Below, piece after piece: positions 30,941-40,734 of a stretch of 64,000 nt of DNA (within the stretch, counting starts at the first letter, position 1; every line of letters begins with the position of its first letter). The notes beneath the pieces are model-generated. The model searched no databases. It was given only the letters and a program-made list of their open reading frames with translations, and had not been told where the DNA came from. The position numbers and the translations under genes are program-made. The DNA is taken from contig NZ_CP084296.1 of NCBI RefSeq assembly GCF_020271745.1, forward strand, positions 2,852,001-2,916,000, in the 5' to 3' direction. The stretch comes from Providencia alcalifaciens (GTDB lineage: Bacteria > Pseudomonadota > Gammaproteobacteria > Enterobacterales > Enterobacteriaceae).

Positions 30941-32014
30941 TTAAGCGCCTGGTTGAGTAACAACTTCAGTTGTACCTTGGATTTCGATTTCAACGCGACG
31001 GTCTGGCGCTAAACACTCGATCAGAGCTGCACGGCCTTTAACTGCGTCACATTTGTTACCAGTTACTGGATCTTCTTTACCACGACCTTCAGCAGCGATT
31101 GCGCTAGCTGGAACGCCTTTAGCTACTAAGTAGTCTACTACTGACTGAGCACGTTTTTGTGACAGTGGCAGGTTGTAGTTTTGTGAACCGATACGGTCTG
31201 TGAAACCAACTACCAGCACGCGACCTTGAGTTGGGTCGATGTTGCTCAGTTCGTTGTACAGTTCGTTCAGTGCTTGCTGACCTTCTGGTTTCAGAGATGC
31301 TTTGTTGAAGTTAAACAGAACGTCTGAACGCAGAGTGAAGCGTTTGTTTTCAACAACTGGAGCTGCTGGCTCAGCAACTACTGCTGGAGCAACAACTGGA
31401 GCTGCTTCTTGACCGAAACGGTATGCAAGACCAACGCTCAGCATGCCGTTGTCTGGGCTAACACCGATGTTGTCTTTATCACCCATGCGGCTAACCCACT
31501 GGTAGTCTAAACGAGTCGCTAATTCCGGAGTGATAGCATACTCAAGACCCAGTGCGTAAACTGGAGAAACGCCAGTGTCAGTTTCTTTACCAACGCCGTT
31601 AACTTTAGCTTCTGTACGGTAAACCATACCACCCAGACGAGTATAAACGTCTAAGTCATCCATGATTGGATAGCTCAGTTTGGTAGTCAGAGAAACGCCC
31701 ATTGAAGAAACGCTACCTGCGTTGTCACCTTTGTACTTCATTTTACCAAACCAGTCGTAGCCCATTTCGAAGCCCATGTACTGGTTGTATTGGTAACCTG
31801 CGTACAGACCCGCACCTAATTGGTCACGAGTTTTTTTGCCAGTACCAACTGAAGTTTCATCTCCAGCAGCATCTTCAAAAGTAAATTTAGCGTGCTCGTA
31901 GTGAGACCAACCTAATTTACCACCAGTGTACCAAGTGTTATCTTTTGGAGCTGCTTGTGCAACAGTTGCAAACGCTGCTACTGCTACTGCTACCGCGATA
32001 GCTGTCTTTTTCAT
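30941..32014 (-). CDS. ompA: Outer membrane protein A
   Basis: An abundant outer-membrane protein that anchors the membrane to peptidoglycan. The 357-aa precursor has a signal peptide ending AQA before [15 protein letters not shown], an eight-strand barrel (about 22-195), an Ala/Pro/Val-rich hinge ([15 protein letters not shown]) and an OmpA-like peptidoglycan-binding domain with [18 protein letters not shown]. Two cysteines ([15 protein letters not shown]) form the C-terminal disulfide. The leader GGATGATAACGAGGCG is almost identical to that of E. coli ompA. Confidence 0.98.
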   Translation of the reverse strand: MKKTAIAVAVAVAAFATVAQAAPKDNTWYTGGKLGWSHYEHAKFTFEDAAGDETSVGTGKKTRDQLGAGLYAGYQYNQYMGFEMGYDWFGKMKYKGDNAGSVSSMGVSLTTKLSYPIMDDLDVYTRLGGMVYRTEAKVNGVGKETDTGVSPVYALGLEYAITPELATRLDYQWVSRMGDKDNIGVSPDNGMLSVGLAYRFGQEAAPVVAPAVVAEPAAPVVENKRFTLRSDVLFNFNKASLKPEGQQALNELYNELSNIDPTQGRVLVVGFTDRIGSQNYNLPLSQKRAQSVVDYLVAKGVPASAIAAEGRGKEDPVTGNKCDAVKGRAALIECLAPDRRVEIEIQGTTEVVTQPGA

Positions 32015-32036
32015 TTTTACGCCTCGTTATCATCCA
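32015..32036 (-). promoter_or_regulatory. ompA ribosome-binding region, likely MicA sRNA target
   Basis: On the minus strand GGATGATAACGAGGCG precedes the ATG, matching the E. coli ompA leader where MicA pairs through its GUUAUCAUC segment. The conserved GATGATAAC suggests the same sRNA control; the micA gene itself is not in this window. Confidence 0.6.
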
Positions 32037-32368
32037 ATATTGGCTTGGCTTCGTGAGCCTTATTATTTGCCATTGGTTCAATTTAATTGCTAGGTTCAGC
32101 TGACATTATCCACAAAAATTTACGAAAAGTAAAAAAATAATGTCATAAGCTTAACAGGCTAAAGTCTACAACGAACTCCAAAAGATACAAGTATGGTAAG
32201 CAATAAAGGTTAAAAAAAATCTTTTTTTACCGTTGAAATCAGAGAGATAAATATATTACCTATTTTATTGTTAATAAATGCATCTTATTGTTTTTTCAGC
32301 ATTTAAACGTTTTTTTTTATAATTAACTTGCTGAATGTAAAATTTCGTAAGAAAAATCTTATTATTGT
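32037..32368. other. ompA upstream region / sulA 3' region
   Basis: About 330 AT-rich bases with the ompA promoter and long 5' leader on the minus strand. Homopolymer A and T tracts are frequent. No gene was seen. Confidence 0.5.
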
Positions 32369-32935
32369 TTAGTGAATGTTATTGGCATGAATCTTTAAAA
32401 GGTTTTGATGTCTAATATCCGCTGAACTCGTATTATATATTTTTTCTGGTCTCATAATGAATCCCATCGAATGACCTGCTTCTGCCGCATTTTGTAAAAG
32501 AATAAAATCTTGCTCGTTTATTTCTGGCAACCATCCTAATACGACACTGTAATTACCACTTCTTAATGCTTTTTCCATGGCATCAATGGTCGTAATTGAA
32601 TTAACTTGGTTAAGTTGCATGATTTTATTGATGGGTAAACCAGCTTGTTCTAACCAGTGTTTACTCAGTTTTTTATCTGGACTCAGCCATAATAGCCAAC
32701 GTGATTGAATACCGAACTGGCGCAACATGGGTAGCAAGATGTAATCCATAATAGGGTGTTGTTCGTTATAAACTAACTCGCTCACCATACCTTGTTGCAT
32801 TGAATTATTTGCAAAGCTCACCGTTGAGGTTGCATTGCTTAAATTGCTATGTGTAAGACGGTCATGCGTGAAGCTATCATTAGTAAAATGATTAAGAGAA
32901 TGTTCCGCTGCGTTGTTCCAAGAATAGATACTCAT
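32369..32935 (-). CDS. sulA: SOS cell division inhibitor SulA
   Basis: Blocks FtsZ polymerisation after DNA damage and is removed by Lon. The 188-aa protein has the family core (LLPMLRQFGIQSRWLLWLSPDKKLSKHWLEQAGLP in two segments, residues about 67-101) and ends with IHANNIH. The N-terminal 45 residues are longer and richer in Asn, Ser and Thr than in E. coli SulA (169 aa). It lies next to ompA and divergent from sxy, as in E. coli. Two LexA boxes lie upstream. Confidence 0.94.
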   Translation of the reverse strand: MSIYSWNNAAEHSLNHFTNDSFTHDRLTHSNLSNATSTVSFANNSMQQGMVSELVYNEQHPIMDYILLPMLRQFGIQSRWLLWLSPDKKLSKHWLEQAGLPINKIMQLNQVNSITTIDAMEKALRSGNYSVVLGWLPEINEQDFILLQNAAEAGHSMGFIMRPEKIYNTSSADIRHQNLLKIHANNIH

Positions 32936-32971
32936 AATTCACCTCGCTACAATATTACATGGAGACAAGTG

Positions 32972-32987
32972 CTGTATGAACATACAG
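32972..32987 (-). promoter_or_regulatory. LexA (SOS) box 1 of sulA
   Basis: CTGTATGAACATACAG is a perfect CTGT-N8-ACAG operator. On the minus strand a TTGATA -35 and TACTGT -10 with a 17-base spacer overlap this region. Confidence 0.93.
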
Positions 32988-32990
32988 TAA

Positions 32991-33006
32991 CTGTATATTT
33001 ATACAA
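32991..33006 (-). promoter_or_regulatory. LexA (SOS) box 2 of sulA
   Basis: CTGTATATTTATACAA matches CTGT-N8-ACAG at all but the last base. It starts 19 bases from box 1 and lies over the spacer of the sulA promoter. Confidence 0.75.
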
Positions 33007-33185
33007 TATCAAGGCTATTTTTACAAAGCGCTTCGCAACTTTGTGGTTTTTATGCGAGTTATACTTGGCATTTTTAACTGAAACTTTAAAATCGAACAAA
33101 CATAATTATATGTAAAAACAGTTGTTTTTTATTGCTTGAACCTCAAGGACGATTGTGTTTTTTTTATTCATAAGGAGATGGAAAA

Positions 33186-33788
33186 GTGTCATTACAAAAT
33201 GAAAGAAGTTCCCTTTTACAGCAAATTTTGGGTCAGTTTGGAGTATTAAAAAAGAAAAACCATTTTGGTGGATACTGTTTGTGCATTGATAATGCACTTG
33301 TGGGGTTGGTACTGGATGGGCAATTTTATGTTCGTGGGTGCTTATTTTCTCGTAGTTATTTTGAATCAGTTGGGTTTGAGCGGTTGGTATACAGTAAAAG
33401 AGGCATACCCCTAGAGATGCGCTATTACCAACTTCCGGAAGAGGCATGGTGTGACACATCAATATTAAGTCACATCATTGAATTAGCTTATCGTTCAGCC
33501 ATGGAAGAAACGCAACAAAGAGAGTCGGCGGCGATACGCATCAAGGACTTGCCAAATATGAATATGGCAATGGAGAGGGCGCTTGGGAAAGTTGGAATTT
33601 TCCATGCAGAAGATCTCATTATGATTGGGGCTAAAGCGTGTTTCTTGAAACTAAAACAGCATGGGAAGCTGATACCGAGTGTAAAACAGTTGATTGGATT
33701 GGCTGCGGCTATTGAGGGTTGCCATAGTGAAGTATTACCTTCTCGAACTCGGCAGGAGCTCATTAACTGGTTTAACAGCATGAACTAA
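33186..33788 (+). CDS. sxy: Competence/CRP-S regulator Sxy (TfoX)
   Basis: Works with CRP at CRP-S promoters to switch on DNA-uptake genes. The 200-aa protein has an N-terminal TfoX domain (FGGYCLCIDNALVGLVLDG) and a C-terminal helix-hairpin TfoX_C domain (IKDLPNMNMAMERALGKVGI). The start is GTG at 33186, preceded by AAGGAGATG at the right distance; the next in-frame ATGs are far inside the conserved domain. Divergent from sulA as in E. coli. Confidence 0.93.
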   Translation: MSLQNERSSLLQQILGQFGVLKKKNHFGGYCLCIDNALVGLVLDGQFYVRGCLFSRSYFESVGFERLVYSKRGIPLEMRYYQLPEEAWCDTSILSHIIELAYRSAMEETQQRESAAIRIKDLPNMNMAMERALGKVGIFHAEDLIMIGAKACFLKLKQHGKLIPSVKQLIGLAAAIEGCHSEVLPSRTRQELINWFNSMN

Positions 33789-33854
33789 TTTTCATTCTTT
33801 CAAATAAGCGGGCATGGCCATTTCTAGGTTTTAATGCCCGCTCATCAGTTTATT

Positions 33855-36005
33855 TTATGACAAGCTAATCTGTTTAATCATTGATTTTATTTCAGGAATT
33901 AATTCAACCAGTAATTTAGTCTGTTCCATGATCAAGACTGTTTTCTCATCGTCATCGCTAGATGCATGGTCAATGCGATTCAGTAAGCTCACTCTTAGAC
34001 GTTCTGATTTTTCGTCAATAATTGCGGGATCTAAGGATGTGATTTGAATAGACGATTCGATATAGCAGATTGCATCATTCAGTAAGGCGAGATTTGCTTC
34101 GTTTTGCATCTGCTCTCGATGGGCGCCGAGCGCTGAAATATAGCTCAGTAATGTATGGTTTAAACACAGTAAACGGAACGCTTGCTCTTGGGTAATTTGG
34201 TATGACTTAGGATCCGATGCCATGTTTGAAACAATTGAAGCAAATTCTGCATCATTATTATGGGCGTCACGCCTCGCAACACGGTACTCCAAGCTATTAT
34301 CTTTACCTTGATAATATTGCTGCAAAATAGCATCTAAATAACGGCAGTTGCTATCCATCGTTTTTTGCACCACTTGCGGTAACTGTCGAAATTTCCAGTC
34401 AGGCCAAATAAAACTGACGGCAAGTAATGCGATAAAACAGCCAATTAGAGTGTCAATAATTCGAGGTAATGCGACTTCGAAACCTTCACCGAGTAAATTG
34501 AAGCAAAATAATACCAGTAATGTAATAAACAGTGTTGCTTGTGCATATTGGCTGCTACGGAACATGAAGAACAGTAGCCCGGAGATAACGATTAGCGTGA
34601 GTTGCCCCTCAATGGATGGCACGATATTGAGTAAAGGTAAGCCAATGGCTATCCCTAACAAAGTACCTATAATGCGCAATGCTAGGCGGCGCTTAGTCGC
34701 ATTATAGTTGGGCTGGCAAACAAATAAGCTAGTGAGTAAAATCCAATAACCGCGTTCCAAATCAAACAATTGAATAATCAAGTACCCAGTACAAAGTAAG
34801 GCTGACATTCTAATTGCATGACGAAACAGCGAGGATTTGGGGGTTAAATGATGTTTGAAGCGGGAGAATACATCACGCATGCCAGAGATTGACTCATCAG
34901 ATAACTGTTCAATTTGCTTATTATTTTGTTGCCAAGAGGCTTGACCTAAGCTCAAGCCTCTTAGTTGCACATCAATTCCTTTGAGATTTTTTAGTAAATT
35001 TCGTAATGCTTTGATTTCATGCAATTCAGGGGATTGTTGCTGGAGTAGTTGCAAGGAGTTTTCAATATATGTAAATGTGCGTTCAAAGCGTGGATTATGT
35101 TGATACTGTTTGCGCCATAACACGGATTGAGCTACCTGCTGGCAGGCTCTGGCTTGCATGGTTAATAAGCGTTGAAAGCGAAACAAAATATCACAATGAC
35201 GCAAACGACGGCTAAGCTGTTGATATTGAATATGTGATGAACTAGCTCGTTCATGAATGTCTTGGGCTACAAAGTAATATTGTAATGTATTACGTGTACC
35301 TCTCTGGCCTCTATCGCCTTTCAATCGACTGAGTAGCGAGATTTTTGTCTGATTCATTGTACTAACTAACGTACTGTTCACTAAGGCTAAATCATAGACT
35401 GATTGCTGATAATCATCTTCAAGATCAGGATCAAATAAGTTTGCCTTTGCATCAAGATAAGCGGAAAGCTGCTGATAACATTGCGTAATGGCATCTTGTA
35501 GTGGGCGAACAGGGTAAAGGATATGCCCGATGAGAGTGAGAACGTTGTACCAAATAGCGCCAGTTAATAAGAGCGCAGGCTGGATGTACCAAGTATCAAA
35601 AATAGGTACGCCAAGCATGGTGTATATTGCAATTAGCAGAGCACCGAAAGCGATAGTGGCATAACGTTGCCCTAATGCACCAAGTAAGATAAAACCGCAG
35701 GTTGAGAATGCTAACCCAAAAAAGAATAAAACAGGGTAAGGAAAAAGTAACTCAATAGAGACTGAGGCAATTAAAAAACAGAATAACGTGATAATTAAAT
35801 TTTTTATTCTGCCAGTCAATCTATCATCTAAGTCTGTGAGTGCGGCAGCGACAGCGCCCAGAGTTAAAGGGATCGTGACTTTAGGCTCTAAGCCTAAAAG
35901 CCATGGAACCAAGGTTGTGCCTGTCAGCGCAATTAAGATTCGGATATAATATAAAATATGGCTGTTATAGAGCACACGACGATAACTGGTTAGCAGCGTT
36001 AGCAC
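33855..36005 (-). CDS. yccS: Inner membrane protein YccS (FUSC family)
   Basis: A 716-aa FUSC/aromatic-acid-exporter-like membrane protein of unknown substrate. It has two blocks of about six membrane helices each (about 20-165 and 390-520), each followed by a soluble segment. Conserved stretches include TIPLTLGAVAAALTDLDDRL, GDRGQRGTRNTLQYYFVAQD, YWILLTSLFVCQPNYNATKR and NLLGEGFEVALPR. E. coli yccF, which follows yccS there, is absent; helD is divergent. Confidence 0.92.
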   Translation of the reverse strand: MLTLLTSYRRVLYNSHILYYIRILIALTGTTLVPWLLGLEPKVTIPLTLGAVAAALTDLDDRLTGRIKNLIITLFCFLIASVSIELLFPYPVLFFFGLAFSTCGFILLGALGQRYATIAFGALLIAIYTMLGVPIFDTWYIQPALLLTGAIWYNVLTLIGHILYPVRPLQDAITQCYQQLSAYLDAKANLFDPDLEDDYQQSVYDLALVNSTLVSTMNQTKISLLSRLKGDRGQRGTRNTLQYYFVAQDIHERASSSHIQYQQLSRRLRHCDILFRFQRLLTMQARACQQVAQSVLWRKQYQHNPRFERTFTYIENSLQLLQQQSPELHEIKALRNLLKNLKGIDVQLRGLSLGQASWQQNNKQIEQLSDESISGMRDVFSRFKHHLTPKSSLFRHAIRMSALLCTGYLIIQLFDLERGYWILLTSLFVCQPNYNATKRRLALRIIGTLLGIAIGLPLLNIVPSIEGQLTLIVISGLLFFMFRSSQYAQATLFITLLVLFCFNLLGEGFEVALPRIIDTLIGCFIALLAVSFIWPDWKFRQLPQVVQKTMDSNCRYLDAILQQYYQGKDNSLEYRVARRDAHNNDAEFASIVSNMASDPKSYQITQEQAFRLLCLNHTLLSYISALGAHREQMQNEANLALLNDAICYIESSIQITSLDPAIIDEKSERLRVSLLNRIDHASSDDDEKTVLIMEQTKLLVELIPEIKSMIKQISLS

Positions 36006-36128
36006 AAAGTACCTCAGTGGTAAGACAAATCCTTATCTCTATAGAATAACGTGTTTACGTAGAATAAAAAACTATTAGCAATTATGCTTTGATAATTTTC
36101 ACGAATGATTCACACAGGTGCAGAACGT

Positions 36129-38183
36129 ATGGAACTGAAATCGACACAGATTGGACAGCGCCTGGCTCAGCATCCCTATAATCGGGTTCGCTTACTTAAT
36201 GCAGGCATCGAAGTTAGTGGTGAAAACCATCAATATCTTATTCCTTTCAATGAGCTAATCGATATTCGCTGTAAGCGAGGGATCGTCTGGGGGGAGTTGG
36301 AATTTGAGGTTTTAGATGAACAAGTCGTTCGTTTGCACGGTACTGAATGGAAACAAACTCAGCGTTTCTACCATTTTTTGAATGAAAAATGGCAGCAATG
36401 GAGCGTTGAAATGAGCGAGGTCAGCGCTCAAGTATTGACGTCTTTAACTCAGTCTATTTTGCAACAAATTCAGCAAGATGCATGGTTAAGTTTACGTAAT
36501 TTACAATCTATAAAAGAAAAAATCACTCAGCAGTTTTCATCGCTTCCTTTACCCCTCGTTCGAATGCCTTTATTTGAAAACTGTGCCGCACATTACCAAT
36601 TTTGCAGTCAGTGGCTAACAAATAGCGAACAATGCCGTAAACAAAATAACCAAAATTGGTGTCAGTCAGTTTTAACGCGCTACGATGATTTTTTCCAACA
36701 TATTGAATCCTCTCCATTAAATTACTCTCAATCATTATCAGTCATTAATGGTGAAGAGAATGTTTTAGTTTTAGCGGGAGCCGGTAGCGGAAAAACATCG
36801 GTGCTGGTTGCGAGGGCTGGGTGGCTTCTATTAAGAGAATTGGCTAAACCTGAGCAAATATTGTTATTGGCATTTGGGCGTAAAGCAGCTGAAGAGATGA
36901 ATGAGCGCATTCAATCTCGTTTACAACAAAAAGAGATTGAAGCGAAGACATTTCACGCACTTGCATTGCAGATTATCCGTGAAGGTAGCAATAAATCACC
37001 AGTGATTAGTGCGCTGGAATCGGATACCGAAAAGCGCCAATCTCTCTTGTTGAATGAATGGCGAGTGCAGTGCTCCAGTAAAAAAGCTCAAGCGAAAGGT
37101 TGGCGAGAGTGGCTGTCAGAAGAACTGCAATGGGATATTCCTGAAGGTGAGTTTTGGAATGATGAAAAAATTAGTCGCAAAGTGGTTGTTCGACTAGAAC
37201 GCTGGTTGAGTTTGATCCGTTCTCATGGTGGCAGCCAAAAAGAGATGATTGACAATACGCGGGAAGAAATTCGTGTGTTATTCCAAAAACGGATTCGTTT
37301 AATGGCTCCGCTATTGAAAGCTTGGAAAAGTGCTCTCAAAGATGAAGGTGCGATTGATTTCTCCGGTCTTATTCATCAAGCGGTTAATATTATTGAAAAA
37401 GGGCGCTTTATTAGCCCGTGGAAGCATATTTTAGTTGATGAGTTCCAAGATATTTCCCCACTAAGAGCCAAATTATTACATGCATTACGCCAACAAAATA
37501 AGCAAACCTGCTTATTTGCGGTCGGTGATGATTGGCAGGCAATCTATCGCTTTAGCGGCGCTGAATTGGATTTGACGACGTCATTCAAAACGCATTTTGG
37601 CGAAGGGGATTTATGTGCATTAGATACAACATACCGCTTTAATGAGCGCATTGGTGATATCGCGAATCGCTTTGTATTACAGAATCCAAGTCAGTTAGAT
37701 AAGCCATTAAATAGCCTAACAAAAGGTAATAAAAAATCAGTCGTTTTATTGTATGAAGATGCACTAGAGCGTTTGCTGGATAAAATGAGCGGTTATGTTT
37801 TAGATGATGAAATTATCTTAATTTTGGCTCGTTACCACTATTTAAAGCCAGAAATTTTAAAGAAAGCGGAAACACGCTGGCCGAAATTAAAGATTCAATT
37901 TATGACCATGCATGCATCGAAAGGTCAACAGGCGGATCATGTCATTATTTGTGGTTTAAATGGTGGTAAAGAGGGTTTCCCTGCCCCTGCACGGGAATCG
38001 ATTATTGAAGATGCTTTACTGCCGCAACCTGAACATTTTGAACATGCGGAAGAACGACGACTATTTTATGTGGCGTTGACGAGAGCGAAGCAGCAAGCAT
38101 GGTTATTGTATAACCCCGATAATCCGTCCGAGTTTGTTGAAGAGCTAAGGCAAATGGGCGTACCTAGGCAGAAAAAACCTTAA
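36129..38183 (+). CDS. helD: DNA helicase IV
   Basis: A UvrD/Rep-family superfamily 1 3'-5' helicase. Starting at MELKSTQIGQRLAQHPYNR gives 684 aa, the E. coli length, so the open frame back to 36105 is discounted. A regulatory N-terminal domain spans about 1-195. Walker A AGAGSGKTS is near 216-224, followed by LLLAFGRKAAEEM, the DEFQDISP Walker B motif, GDDWQAIYRFSGA and MTMHASKGQQADHV. It is divergent from yccS. Confidence 0.95.
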   Translation: MELKSTQIGQRLAQHPYNRVRLLNAGIEVSGENHQYLIPFNELIDIRCKRGIVWGELEFEVLDEQVVRLHGTEWKQTQRFYHFLNEKWQQWSVEMSEVSAQVLTSLTQSILQQIQQDAWLSLRNLQSIKEKITQQFSSLPLPLVRMPLFENCAAHYQFCSQWLTNSEQCRKQNNQNWCQSVLTRYDDFFQHIESSPLNYSQSLSVINGEENVLVLAGAGSGKTSVLVARAGWLLLRELAKPEQILLLAFGRKAAEEMNERIQSRLQQKEIEAKTFHALALQIIREGSNKSPVISALESDTEKRQSLLLNEWRVQCSSKKAQAKGWREWLSEELQWDIPEGEFWNDEKISRKVVVRLERWLSLIRSHGGSQKEMIDNTREEIRVLFQKRIRLMAPLLKAWKSALKDEGAIDFSGLIHQAVNIIEKGRFISPWKHILVDEFQDISPLRAKLLHALRQQNKQTCLFAVGDDWQAIYRFSGAELDLTTSFKTHFGEGDLCALDTTYRFNERIGDIANRFVLQNPSQLDKPLNSLTKGNKKSVVLLYEDALERLLDKMSGYVLDDEIILILARYHYLKPEILKKAETRWPKLKIQFMTMHASKGQQADHVIICGLNGGKEGFPAPARESIIEDALLPQPEHFEHAEERRLFYVALTRAKQQAWLLYNPDNPSEFVEELRQMGVPRQKKP

Positions 38184-38216
38184 AATTCACTTAGTAAAAT
38201 TCAACTCTTAAAAATG

Positions 38217-38256
38217 AAAACTGCGTCATTGAGGATACCGATGGCGCAGTTTTTTA
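38217..38256. terminator. Terminator between helD and mgsA
   Basis: AAAACTGCG-CAT and ATG-CGCAGTTTT form an imperfect stem, followed by a T-tract. The genes converge. Confidence 0.8.
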
Positions 38257-38289
38257 TTTACTCACTTACTACTATTTTCTTACGTACGA

Positions 38290-38748
38290 TTAATTAGTAC
38301 GTTTATTTAAATAGCTTTGATAATCAGGGATCACAATATCAATTTCCCCATCAAAGAAAGGGGAGGTAATGAGAAAATCAGCGGTAGCTGGGTTAGTGGC
38401 TACAGGAATGTTCCACACAGTGGCTAATCGCAGAAGGGCTTTTACATCAGGATCGTGAGGAACGGCATTTAACGGATCCCAAAAGAAAATGAGTAGGTCG
38501 ATTTTTTGTTCTGCAATCATGGCGCCAATTTGTTGGTCACCACCCATTGGGCCGCTCAACATACCGGTGACGGGTAAACCAGTCTCTTTATTGACTAAAC
38601 TCCCAGTGGTACCTGTTGCAAACAGTTTGTGTGAACTTAATTTCGTTTTATTTTTGGTTACCCAACCGAGTAAGGATGATTTACAGTGGTCATGGGCAAC
38701 TAAGGCAATATTTTTTGAAGCTGTGATTTTACGGGTGGTAAATTCCAT
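38290..38748 (-). CDS. mgsA: Methylglyoxal synthase
   Basis: Converts dihydroxyacetone phosphate to methylglyoxal and phosphate, a bypass that relieves sugar-phosphate stress. It is 152 aa, as in E. coli. Phosphate-binding and catalytic motifs [26 protein letters not shown] (catalytic Asp) and [17 protein letters not shown] (His) are intact. E. coli yccT, which lies nearby in that genome, is missing. Confidence 0.98.
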   Translation of the reverse strand: MEFTTRKITASKNIALVAHDHCKSSLLGWVTKNKTKLSSHKLFATGTTGSLVNKETGLPVTGMLSGPMGGDQQIGAMIAEQKIDLLIFFWDPLNAVPHDPDVKALLRLATVWNIPVATNPATADFLITSPFFDGEIDIVIPDYQSYLNKRTN

Positions 38749-38878
38749 GAGGTTCCCTTAAACAAGATTGGCATCACAAATAGATAGCTGTTACGCATCT
38801 TAAAAATTGAGTGAACAAAGATGTACAACATATATCATAATGCATATGAATAGTTTACTGATTTTGGGAGATATTTTG

Positions 38879-39292
38879 ATGAGAGATCAAGAAATTGCTG
38901 AAATTCTAACGAGCGTTAAGACGATTGCATTAGTTGGCGCGAGTGACCGTACAGACCGCCCAAGCTATGAAGTCATGGAATACCTCTTACACCAAGGGTA
39001 TCAGGTTATTCCTGTGAGTCCAAAGCTTGCAGGGCAAACATTGTTAGGGCAGCGGGTTTATGCACAACTGAGTGAAATCCCTAACCCTATAGATATGGTT
39101 GATGTTTTTAGAAATGCTGATGCTGCAGTCGGTGTTGCCCATGAAGCCGTCGCTATTAATGCTAAAGTCTTATGGCTACAAAAAGGGGTTATTAGTGAAG
39201 AGGCACAAAGAATAGCTGTGAATGCGGGGTTACAGTGTGTGATGGATAAATGCCCTAAACAAGAAATCCCAGTGTTAGGTTTGGAAAAATAA
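38879..39292 (+). CDS. yccU: CoA-binding Rossmann protein YccU
   Basis: A 137-aa protein of the CoA_binding (Rossmann) family of unknown reaction. IALVGASDRTDRPSYEVMEYL and VIPVSPKLAGQTLLG are the nucleotide-binding signatures, and VDVFRNADAA is conserved. The frame is open 24 codons upstream, but the ATG at 38879 follows GGGAGATATTTTG and matches the E. coli N-terminus. Confidence 0.93.
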   Translation: MRDQEIAEILTSVKTIALVGASDRTDRPSYEVMEYLLHQGYQVIPVSPKLAGQTLLGQRVYAQLSEIPNPIDMVDVFRNADAAVGVAHEAVAINAKVLWLQKGVISEEAQRIAVNAGLQCVMDKCPKQEIPVLGLEK

Positions 39293-39327
39293 GCATCGTG
39301 AGTTTATCGACGGTAATGTAAAAAAAT

Positions 39328-39349
39328 AAAGCAGCTGGTGGGCTGCTTT
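39328..39349 (-). terminator. Rho-independent terminator of hspQ
   Basis: AAAGCAGC pairs with GCTGCTTT, and the plus-strand A-tract before it gives a U-tract on the hspQ transcript. Confidence 0.8.
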
Positions 39350-39367
39350 ACTGGATTGCGTTCATGA

Positions 39368-39685
39368 TCAGTTACGTAGACGCGGAGCTTGTAATTGGGA
39401 TCTTATCGATTCTGCTAACTCATCCATAGAAGGTTGTTCTGGATGGTCATCAGTTATCTCATAAGTAATCTGTGCTTCTGCTAAATAAGTATGAACCGCT
39501 TCCCCATTATCATCTTCCATGACGACATGATACCAAGGCAGATCGCGTAATGTACTGTTGGATGCAATGTCATCATCATGTGGTTGGTCGAGCGAGTATT
39601 CAGGGTCAACATCAACAACTACCCCAAGGTAGCCGAGAAGCTTGTGTCTGACTTGTTGCCCGATGCCATATTTACTGGTGATCAT
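39368..39685 (-). CDS. hspQ: Heat shock protein HspQ
   Basis: A hemimethylated-DNA-binding (YccV) family protein that affects DnaA stability and acts as a Lon specificity enhancer. The 105-aa product starts [21 protein letters not shown] and ends [13 protein letters not shown], as in E. coli. GGAGGT with a 7-base spacer supports the ATG at 39685; the ATG just before it and the frame to 39769 are less likely. Confidence 0.95.
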   Translation of the reverse strand: MITSKYGIGQQVRHKLLGYLGVVVDVDPEYSLDQPHDDDIASNSTLRDLPWYHVVMEDDNGEAVHTYLAEAQITYEITDDHPEQPSMDELAESIRSQLQAPRLRN

Positions 39686-39905
39686 CATAGCGACCTCCTT
39701 AAAAGCCTTGCTTGTGCTGTAAACTACATGTGGGCAGTGCTGTGCGTTTTCAAGCCAATGTGTGGACAATTACTTATAACGCAATACACTGTCTTTAAGT
39801 AATAACGAAAAGCAGTGCCTCAATAATCAGATTATCTGCTGAATGAATAAAAAACAACTGCGCCAAAGTGTTTTAATTGATTAAGTAATGACATCGGAGG
39901 CTTAT

Positions 39906-40184
39906 ATGACAGTAACAGGTCGCTATTTCTATATTTATGGACGAGTTCAAGGTGTTGGGTTTCGTTACCAAACCTATCATTGGGCTAATCAAAATGGGAT
40001 CAAAGGGTTTGTTTATAACCGGGATGATGGCAGTGTGAAACTGGCTATTTATGGTTCCGAACAAGATATTGAATTTGTCGATGAGTGGCTGAAAGCGGGC
40101 GGACCTCCAGGGGCTAAAATTGATCATTACTTTAGTGAAAGTTGGCATACTGAACCAATAGCGGATTTTTCCGTCCGCTATTAA
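39906..40184 (+). CDS. yccX: Acylphosphatase
   Basis: A 92-aa acylphosphatase that hydrolyses acyl phosphates such as carbamoyl phosphate. The catalytic loop YGRVQGVGFRYQTY contains the key Arg, and the catalytic Asn is in VYNRDDGSV. The ATG at 39906 follows CGGAGGCTTAT. In E. coli rlmI lies beside this gene; it is absent here. Confidence 0.95.
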   Translation: MTVTGRYFYIYGRVQGVGFRYQTYHWANQNGIKGFVYNRDDGSVKLAIYGSEQDIEFVDEWLKAGGPPGAKIDHYFSESWHTEPIADFSVRY

Positions 40185-40210
40185 CGTATTCTTAAATGAT
40201 TAGCAGGTTC

Positions 40211-40540
40211 TTAAATGCATTTTACGGGTTTAGGAAGACCTGCAAGTTTTGTCGCTTGCTTCGCAGGACCTTGAGGAAACAGTCGATATAAATAACGGCT
40301 GTTGCCTTTTTCTTCCCCAAATTGCTGAGAAACCGCTTTAACTAACATTCTGATCGCAGGCGATGTATTAAATTCTAAATAGAACGCACGAACGAAACGG
40401 ATAATTTCGAGATGCTCGTCAGTGAGTTCAATTTCTTCTTGCGCAGCGAGTAGCGGAATAAGATCTTCGCTCCATTGTTGGCTATCAAGTAGGTAGCCTT
40501 GCGAGTCTGTTTCAATTTCTTGATTATTAAAAACCAACAT
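40211..40540 (-). CDS. tusE: Sulfurtransferase TusE
   Basis: The final sulfur carrier that hands persulfide sulfur from TusBCD to MnmA for 2-thiouridine at tRNA position 34. It is 109 aa, DsrC-family. The penultimate conserved Cys is present in GLPKPVKCI at the C-terminus. The other typical stretches are [15 protein letters not shown] and [22 protein letters not shown]. Confidence 0.96.
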   Translation of the reverse strand: MLVFNNQEIETDSQGYLLDSQQWSEDLIPLLAAQEEIELTDEHLEIIRFVRAFYLEFNTSPAIRMLVKAVSQQFGEEKGNSRYLYRLFPQGPAKQATKLAGLPKPVKCI

Positions 40541-40693
40541 ACTTAATTTCTATCCAAACAAAAGTAGACCGCAAATTTAGCAAAAAACCAGCAATAACCC
40601 AAGTAAACCCTGCTTGAATAGGAAAAAATGTTGATAATTTCATCCATTGAATCAATGTGCGTCTATTTTTAAAGCGAACGAACAAATTAGGGG

Positions 40694-40722
40694 TTTACAT
40701 TGAAAGCGCAGATGATTATAGT
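40694..40722 (+). promoter_or_regulatory. Promoter of tRNA-Ser
   Basis: TTTACA (40694-40699), a 17-base spacer, and TATAGT (40717-40722) lie just before the mature tRNA 5' end. Confidence 0.75.
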
Positions 40723-40734
40723 GCTCGTCATTGC

